Shown here one piece after another: positions 59,198-64,000 of a stretch of DNA of 64,000 bases. The stretch's first letter is position 1. Every line of letters starts with the position of its first letter. The DNA lies in NCBI RefSeq assembly GCF_026847645.1, contig NZ_JAPSMC010000006.1, positions 1-64,000 of the forward strand. The letters run 5' to 3'. Both the position numbers and the translations under genes were made by a program. Origin of the DNA: Anoxybacillus sp. J5B_2022 (GTDB taxonomy: Bacteria > Bacillota > Bacilli > Bacillales > Anoxybacillaceae). The notes under the pieces were generated by a model. That model was not told the DNA's origin. It made no database searches and worked only from the letters and a program-made list of their open reading frames with translations.

Positions 59198-60670
59198 TTA
59201 TGTCGGTTGTTTTTGTTGATTTTGCGGATGGACGATGCTTGGGCGAACCGTCGTCCCTGCGACCGAACGGCGCACTAAAATTTGCAAAAACGCCGCTGGG
59301 TCAAACGGGATAAACGGCCACAAGTACGGTGTATTGAGCGATCGAATGCGCACGAGCCAAATGAGGTAAACGGTCGTGCCAATCACAAGCCCTGGCACTT
59401 TAAACACCGCGACAGCAAGTGCGAGTGCAAGACGGGCAATTTTATTGGCGATGCTTAACTCATAGCTTGGCGTCGCAAACGAACCGATCGCCGCTACCGC
59501 CACATACAAAATGACTTCTGGCACAAATAAGCCGACATCGATAGCAATTTGCCCAATTAAGACGGCAGCGATTAACCCCATTGCCGTCGACAGCGGCGTC
59601 GGCGTATGAATCGCAGCCATCCGCAAAAACTCAATCCCGAAATCAGCGATAAAAATTTGCACAATGACCGGAATATTCGTATGTTTATTTGGCCCGATAT
59701 ACGACAGTTTCTCCGGGAGCAATGATGGGTCTAATACAAATAACACCCACAGCGGCAACAAAAAGAGCGACGCCAAAATGCCTAAAAACCGCACCCAACG
59801 GACAAACGTCCCGACCGCTGGATTTTGCCGATACTCTTCGGCGTGCTGCACATGATGGAAAAACGTCGTCGGCGTAATAATGACGCTTGGCGACGTATCA
59901 ACCATAATAATGACATGCCCTTCTAGTAAATGCGTCGCCGCTACATCAGGGCGTTCCGTATAACGCACAAGCGGGTACGGGTTATACCCTTGTTTCACTA
60001 AAAACTCTTCGATTGTTTTATCCCCCATCGTAAGGCCGTCAATTTTAATTTGCTGAATTTCTTTTTTCACTAGCTCGACAAGCCCTGGATCAGCGACGTC
60101 TTTAATATAAGCGATGCAAACATCCGTTTTCGACCGCTCGCCGACTTGAATAATTTCAAACCGCAACCGCTCATCGCGAATGCGCCGTCTTGTTAGCGCG
60201 GTGTTGACGATAATGTTTTCGACATAGCCATCGCGCGCACCACGTACGACTTTTTCTGTATCTGGCTCTTGCGGCTGGCGGCCAGGATAGCTGCGCACAT
60301 CGACAATAAAGCCGCTCGTCTCCCCTTCTAATAAAATAACAATCAACCCTGACAACAATTTATCAATCGCTTCGTTTAAATTGTCAACCGAACTTACTTG
60401 CTGGTGGACGAGGCGGTTTTCCAGAATTTGTTTCGCCTGCGCCGTTTGTCGCTCTCGGTCGTTAATTTGCACGATTTGCTTTAACAATTCGATTAAATAT
60501 TGCGTATCGCAAAGCCCGTTGCAATAATAAATGTGCACTTCTTTTTTCAAAATATATACTTTTCGTATACCTAAATCGAAGCTTGTCCCGATCCCGATTT
60601 TTTCTTTTAAATACGCTTCGTTATCGGCAAGGTTAGCAAAAATCGGCACTTTTTTTTCTGTCATCGTCAC
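59198..60670 (-). CDS. spoVAF: SpoVAF, GerA-family spore membrane protein
   Basis: SpoVAF resembles the A subunit of germinant receptors and sits in the spore inner membrane with SpoVA proteins. The 490-residue protein has a large hydrophilic N-terminal half ([48 protein letters not shown]) and four to five membrane helices from about residue 280 onward. GTG at 60668-60670 has AAAGGAG 8 nt upstream and is chosen; ATG 6 nt later is also possible. It overlaps the end of spoVAEa by 38 bp. Confidence 0.93.
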   Translation of the reverse strand: MTMTEKKVPIFANLADNEAYLKEKIGIGTSFDLGIRKVYILKKEVHIYYCNGLCDTQYLIELLKQIVQINDRERQTAQAKQILENRLVHQQVSSVDNLNEAIDKLLSGLIVILLEGETSGFIVDVRSYPGRQPQEPDTEKVVRGARDGYVENIIVNTALTRRRIRDERLRFEIIQVGERSKTDVCIAYIKDVADPGLVELVKKEIQQIKIDGLTMGDKTIEEFLVKQGYNPYPLVRYTERPDVAATHLLEGHVIIMVDTSPSVIITPTTFFHHVQHAEEYRQNPAVGTFVRWVRFLGILASLFLLPLWVLFVLDPSLLPEKLSYIGPNKHTNIPVIVQIFIADFGIEFLRMAAIHTPTPLSTAMGLIAAVLIGQIAIDVGLFVPEVILYVAVAAIGSFATPSYELSIANKIARLALALAVAVFKVPGLVIGTTVYLIWLVRIRSLNTPYLWPFIPFDPAAFLQILVRRSVAGTTVRPSIVHPQNQQKQPT

Positions 60671-61232
60671 GTAGCCCACTCCTTTCTAAAATTAACTCAA
60701 CCGCTTTTTTCGTAATGGGGGACCCATATTTTATATGGTCGCGATAGCCCATTTTCCCAATATCGCCAATGCCAACGATGATCGGAATGTTTAATTGCTC
60801 GAGACAATATACCGTATCGCCATTAATGCGCCCTACGTCTAATTCGCGAATCCCTTCTTTATCGACGCCATATTCGGTTAAATAGCCGTCACGGTCGATG
60901 CTGACATCGACTTTTGTCCATTCGTGCTGATGGGTGTTTGACGCAACGGCAATCGCACCGATCACCTCGATTTGCTGATGGGTCGCAACATATTTTAACG
61001 CCTGCTCCCCTGCTCCTTCACCAATCGCACCGCAATCATCAAACATGACAAACACAGGATCGTAAGGGGTTTGTAAAATAAGGCGTACAAGTTCTTTTCC
61101 TGTCAACACCGACGGGTTTCCGCGCGAGCGGCTAATGCAGCGGCCGCCGACTTCTTTTGCGACATGCTCAATCGTTCGCCATGCAAACTCATCTCCATCC
61201 GTTACAATAATGACCCGTCTTTTTCTCATCAT
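60633..61232 (-). CDS. spoVAEa: Stage V sporulation protein SpoVAEa
   Basis: The 199-residue soluble SpoVAEa ([70 protein letters not shown]) is made with the dipicolinate channel proteins. Its own role is unclear; in B. subtilis it is a separate gene from the membrane protein SpoVAEb. ATG with AAAGGAT upstream, 3 bp after the upstream stop. Confidence 0.93.
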   Translation of the reverse strand: MMRKRRVIIVTDGDEFAWRTIEHVAKEVGGRCISRSRGNPSVLTGKELVRLILQTPYDPVFVMFDDCGAIGEGAGEQALKYVATHQQIEVIGAIAVASNTHQHEWTKVDVSIDRDGYLTEYGVDKEGIRELDVGRINGDTVYCLEQLNIPIIVGIGDIGKMGYRDHIKYGSPITKKAVELILERSGLRDDDRKKSADFC

Positions 61233-61235
61233 GCT

Positions 61236-61580
61236 CTATCCTTTCGGTTTGCAAATAAGTGCGGTAAAAAACGAAAGAACAATCATCGCTACGATCTCTA
61301 CCCCGACGAGGCGAAAGACGTTCGCGCCTGCTTCTATCACGTTTTGTTCTGTTGTTGCGATAACGCCTTTAATCAACCAGTAGCCAAAGCCGCTCATCGG
61401 CAACAGCGCCCCCATTCCAGCGATGTCGACTAGCCAATCATATACGCCTAATGCACCTAAAACAACACCAGCCAACACTAAACCGATTACAACTTGCATT
61501 TGCGAAAATTTATAATCCATAAATAACTGCGCAACTCCACAAATGAAACCACCGACGAAAAATGCCGACCAATACTCCAT
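61236..61580 (-). CDS. spoVAEb: Stage V sporulation protein SpoVAE (AEb), membrane
   Basis: The 114-residue membrane protein has four helices and the SpoVAC/SpoVAE-family pattern (FFVGGFICGVAQLFMDYKF, GLVLAGVVLGALGVYDWLVDIAGMGALLPMSGFGYWLIKG). With SpoVAC it is thought to form part of the Ca-dipicolinate channel of the spore inner membrane. It is coupled to spoVAD with 1 bp between. Confidence 0.94.
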   Translation of the reverse strand: MEYWSAFFVGGFICGVAQLFMDYKFSQMQVVIGLVLAGVVLGALGVYDWLVDIAGMGALLPMSGFGYWLIKGVIATTEQNVIEAGANVFRLVGVEIVAMIVLSFFTALICKPKG

Positions 61581-61581
61581 G

Positions 61582-62592
61582 TCACTCCCCCCTCACCGCT
61601 TCAATGACAACCCCGTGAGCAATCGCAGGAATCGATTCGTTTTGTTGAATCATCGTCGGGCTTAATAACGCCCCGGTCGCCACGACTAACATTCGTTCAA
61701 TCGCTCCTGTTGCCATTTCTTTTAACAAATGACCGTACGTCACTACCGCGCAACATGCACATCCGCTTCCCCCAGCAAACGCTGCTTTTTCCGGACGGTA
61801 TATAAGTAACCCGCAATCATTGTAATTGCTCGTGACATCATGCCCTGCTTCCATTAAAAGTTCTTTCACAATGACGCTGCCGACGCGAGATAAATCACCA
61901 GTCACAATTAAGTCATAGTCCGATGGCGAACGGCGCAAATCGTAAAAATGTTGTTCAATCGTATGGGCAGCAGCCGGCGCCATCGCCGATCCCATATCAA
62001 GCGGGTTCGTTAATCCCGCATCGATTACCCTTCCAATCGTCGCAGCTGTCACGCGAAAACGTCCTTTCCCCTTCCCGATTAATGCTGCCCCTGCTCCTGT
62101 GACCGTAAACGTTGCGCTTTTCGGCTTTTGGACACCAAGTTCTGTCGGATAACGAAACTGGCGCTCGGCGGTAGCGTTATGGCTGCTTGTTGCCGCAACC
62201 GCTCGTTTGGCAAAGCCGCCATCCACGAGCGCTGCCCCAACTGCCAATGTTTCCATTGACGTCGAGCATGCCCCGAACATGCATAAAAACGGAACGGGAA
62301 GTTCACGCGCCGTATAGTTGGCGGTGACGTTTTGATTTAATAAATCGCCAGCAAGCAACACATCTACCTCGTTGATTGTGACGTTGCCATGCTGTAAACA
62401 GGCAGCAATCGCATCTTGCATTAACCGCCGCTCGGCACGTTCCCACGTTTTTTCCCCGCAATATAAATCATGGTGGACGACGTCAAAACAGTTGCCAAGC
62501 GGCCCATCTGCCTCAAAAGGACCGACCGCTGTACCTGTCGCTTGAATATACACGTCATCAAACACCCACGTCTGTCTTCCAACGAGCTTCAC
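61582..62592 (-). CDS. spoVAD: Stage V sporulation protein SpoVAD, dipicolinate-binding
   Basis: The 336-residue thiolase-fold protein binds dipicolinic acid for uptake into the forespore. Visible segments are TWVFDDVYIQATGTAVGPFEADGPLG, LCMFGACSTSMETLAVGAALVDGG, GLTNPLDMGSAMAPAAAHTI and CACCAVVTYGHLLKEMATG. It is the soluble, essential member of the SpoVA channel complex. Confidence 0.95.
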   Translation of the reverse strand: MKLVGRQTWVFDDVYIQATGTAVGPFEADGPLGNCFDVVHHDLYCGEKTWERAERRLMQDAIAACLQHGNVTINEVDVLLAGDLLNQNVTANYTARELPVPFLCMFGACSTSMETLAVGAALVDGGFAKRAVAATSSHNATAERQFRYPTELGVQKPKSATFTVTGAGAALIGKGKGRFRVTAATIGRVIDAGLTNPLDMGSAMAPAAAHTIEQHFYDLRRSPSDYDLIVTGDLSRVGSVIVKELLMEAGHDVTSNYNDCGLLIYRPEKAAFAGGSGCACCAVVTYGHLLKEMATGAIERMLVVATGALLSPTMIQQNESIPAIAHGVVIEAVRGE

Positions 62593-62603
62593 CCAATCCC
62601 CCC

Positions 62604-63032
62604 TTACCTCATGAAATACACGAGTCCGAACAAGTAGGCGGCGACAATTCCATATACGAGCGCTGCCCCGCCAACTTTAAACATATGCCCTGCAATGCCG
62701 CTCACCACTCCTTCACTTCGATGCTCCAACGCAGCGCTTGTTAGCGAATTTGCAAACCATGTAATTAACATCGTCGAACCAGCCCCAGCAAACTGGCTAA
62801 ACTCGTCATACACGCCGATGGCAGTAAGCACGACCGCTGCGCCAATAAACAGAAGCAATACCGCCTGTTCCGCTGCGAGCGACGGCAAATTCACGCGAAA
62901 TTGTGCACGTAACACTTCCGCTACAACGGAAAGCCCACCGCCGATAAAAAACGCCTTTAAGCTATTGGCTACATACGACGGTTTCGGCTGAAATTTTTTT
63001 ACCGCTTGTCGATAATTGTCACGCAATCGCAT
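62604..63032 (-). CDS. spoVAC: Stage V sporulation protein SpoVAC
   Basis: The 142-residue membrane protein has an N-terminal basic stretch (RDNYRQAVKKFQPKPSYVANSLKAFFIGGGLSVVAEVLRAQF) and four helices. SpoVAC acts as a mechanosensitive channel that releases Ca-dipicolinate on germination. It lies 11 bp upstream of spoVAD and 2 bp after spoVAB. Confidence 0.95.
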   Translation of the reverse strand: MRLRDNYRQAVKKFQPKPSYVANSLKAFFIGGGLSVVAEVLRAQFRVNLPSLAAEQAVLLLFIGAAVVLTAIGVYDEFSQFAGAGSTMLITWFANSLTSAALEHRSEGVVSGIAGHMFKVGGAALVYGIVAAYLFGLVYFMR

Positions 63033-63034
63033 CG

Positions 63035-63463
63035 CTACTTCCCCTCCACAAAATAAATCCAGTAAAATAATGCTCCGAACACTTTGCCAAAAACGATCGC
63101 CATAAGCAATAAAATCACTTTGTCTGCCATTCCCATTCGTTTCGCTAAAATCGGCCAGACGTTGAGCACTTCTGTCAATGCCGCTGCAAGCATCCCGATA
63201 AACACGCCGCTAAACATCCCAAGCGGAAGAAGCCAATATTTCGATGCCCCTAATACGGAAGAACGGAGGCTCATCCAGCCGCCGATGACGGCACCGGCTA
63301 CCGCACTCCATTCATAGGCATGAATCCATTTCATCGTTTTCGTCAGTTGCGTCAATCGTGGAATGACCCCGAGAACGACTAAAAAAGCAACGAACCCTGT
63401 TCCAGCCGCTAGCCCTCCCGCAAACCCGACGATGGCGACGAACGCAACTTCAATCGTCGTCAA
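63035..63463 (-). CDS. spoVAB: Stage V sporulation protein SpoVAB
   Basis: The 142-residue membrane protein has four helices ([40 protein letters not shown] at the start). It is a required partner of SpoVAA and SpoVAC in the dipicolinate channel. It overlaps the end of spoVAA by 14 bp. Confidence 0.94.
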   Translation of the reverse strand: MTTIEVAFVAIVGFAGGLAAGTGFVAFLVVLGVIPRLTQLTKTMKWIHAYEWSAVAGAVIGGWMSLRSSVLGASKYWLLPLGMFSGVFIGMLAAALTEVLNVWPILAKRMGMADKVILLLMAIVFGKVFGALFYWIYFVEGK

Positions 63464-64000
63464 TTCGCTTCATACTTTCTTTATTTTCGTGCAATATTAC
63501 GTACTGGTCGAGCGACTGCTGGTAGTTGAACATTTCGACTTCAAGAGGGCTTGGCTCTTCGTTGAGCCGCTTGCGGAACAGATGGTTAAAATATAAAATC
63601 ATGCCTATCCCTAATCCAAAGGAATACGGAATTTGAAACAATAACGGCTTTTCCGTTTTTTCGCCCGTAATCATCGTATATAAATGTTGATGCATTTCTT
63701 TCATGCTGACGTCTTCATGAAAATTCATAATCGCTAGCGCCGAGCCGATAAAAAGCAATAGCCAAACGAACAAAAAGGAAAGAAACGACACGCGCTTTTT
63801 TTCATAAACGACTTCGACGATCGTTTGTGCTGGCCCAATCGTTTGGACGTCTACTGTTTTCTCGGAGCGAACAATCGTGTCGATCACGTGCATGACATCG
63901 ATAATGACGATGTTTTTGTCGTGCGGTTGAATTTGATAAACGGGAAGCTGCTTTATTTTTTCAAGCAGTTGATCGTCCGTTGCGATCATTTGGGCAACAT
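63450..64000 (-). CDS. spoVAA: Stage V sporulation protein SpoVAA (5' end cut by window edge)
   Basis: About 183 codons are present of a protein with about 206 residues in B. subtilis. An N-terminal soluble domain ([28 protein letters not shown]) is followed by two membrane helices ([32 protein letters not shown]). The frame remains open beyond the internal ATG at 63987-63989 to the window edge, so the true start is outside. It is the first gene of spoVA, which SigG reads in the forespore in B. subtilis. Confidence 0.93.
   Translation of the reverse strand, partial: VAQMIATDDQLLEKIKQLPVYQIQPHDKNIVIIDVMHVIDTIVRSEKTVDVQTIGPAQTIVEVVYEKKRVSFLSFLFVWLLLFIGSALAIMNFHEDVSMKEMHQHLYTMITGEKTEKPLLFQIPYSFGLGIGMILYFNHLFRKRLNEEPSPLEVEMFNYQQSLDQYVILHENKESMKRIDDD

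Overview
The window looks like the chromosome of a moderately thermophilic, spore-forming Bacillaceae, most like Anoxybacillus or Geobacillus. The gene order closely follows the Bacillus subtilis ypeB to spoVA segment, and protein sequences recalled from that group (GudB, SigX, RibT, PpiB, class I pyrophosphatase, RibH) match almost residue for residue. Most genes lie on the minus strand. No rRNA, tRNA or CRISPR array was seen.

Layout from left to right. 1-9.3 kb: the germination pair sleB-ypeB, a TSUP permease, prsW, the bacillithiol disulfide reductase ypdA, gudB, ypbH and a small operon (membrane protein, phosphoesterase, MerR-type regulator). 9.4-15.9 kb: the spore-coat operon cotJABC, the ypbF-E-D-recQ-ypbB block, fer and ppa. 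16-18.7 kb: serA, a PHP phosphatase and a tiny membrane peptide. 18.7-21.4 kb: an AT-richer island with a Dcm-like methylase and an EcoRII-like endonuclease (probably CCWGG), plus a serine-less resolvase-like ORF. 21.4-23.1 kb: sigX-rsiX with a textbook autoregulatory promoter. 23.1-31.8 kb: a ten-gene cobalamin uptake and salvage operon behind a cobalamin riboswitch, including a BtuD-CbiZ fusion. It lies between sigX and resE, genes that are neighbours in B. subtilis. 32-43 kb: resE-resD, resC-B-A, rluB, spmB-spmA, dacB, and a superoxide dismutase with a duplicated N-terminal module. 43.1-46.8 kb: a LuxR-type regulator divergent from two related exported proteins and a four-helix membrane protein. 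46.8-53.9 kb: ypuI, scpB-scpA, ypuF and ribDEAHT. 54-55.7 kb: a TnpB element and an FMN riboswitch. 55.7-64 kb: ppiB, ypuA, lysA and the spoVA operon running off the right edge.

How the genes work together. ResA/B/C assemble c-type cytochromes and ResD/E sense low oxygen. SpoVA proteins, SleB/YpeB, SpmA/B and DacB serve spore maturation and germination. The cobalamin operon imports corrinoids, removes their side chains, rebuilds the nucleotide loop and adenosylates the product.

The most interesting structures are mobile-element insertions into regulatory DNA. (1) A TnpB element, with a likely omega RNA, sits between the FMN riboswitch and ribD, so that tnpB is now the first gene behind the riboswitch. 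(2) A 143-bp MITE with ISL3-like ends and a perfect 8-bp target duplication lies directly before the Shine-Dalgarno of a small gene. (3) A 245-bp, strongly folded MITE with a 9-bp target duplication lies just upstream of the ypuF promoter, and a truncated second copy lies near lysA.
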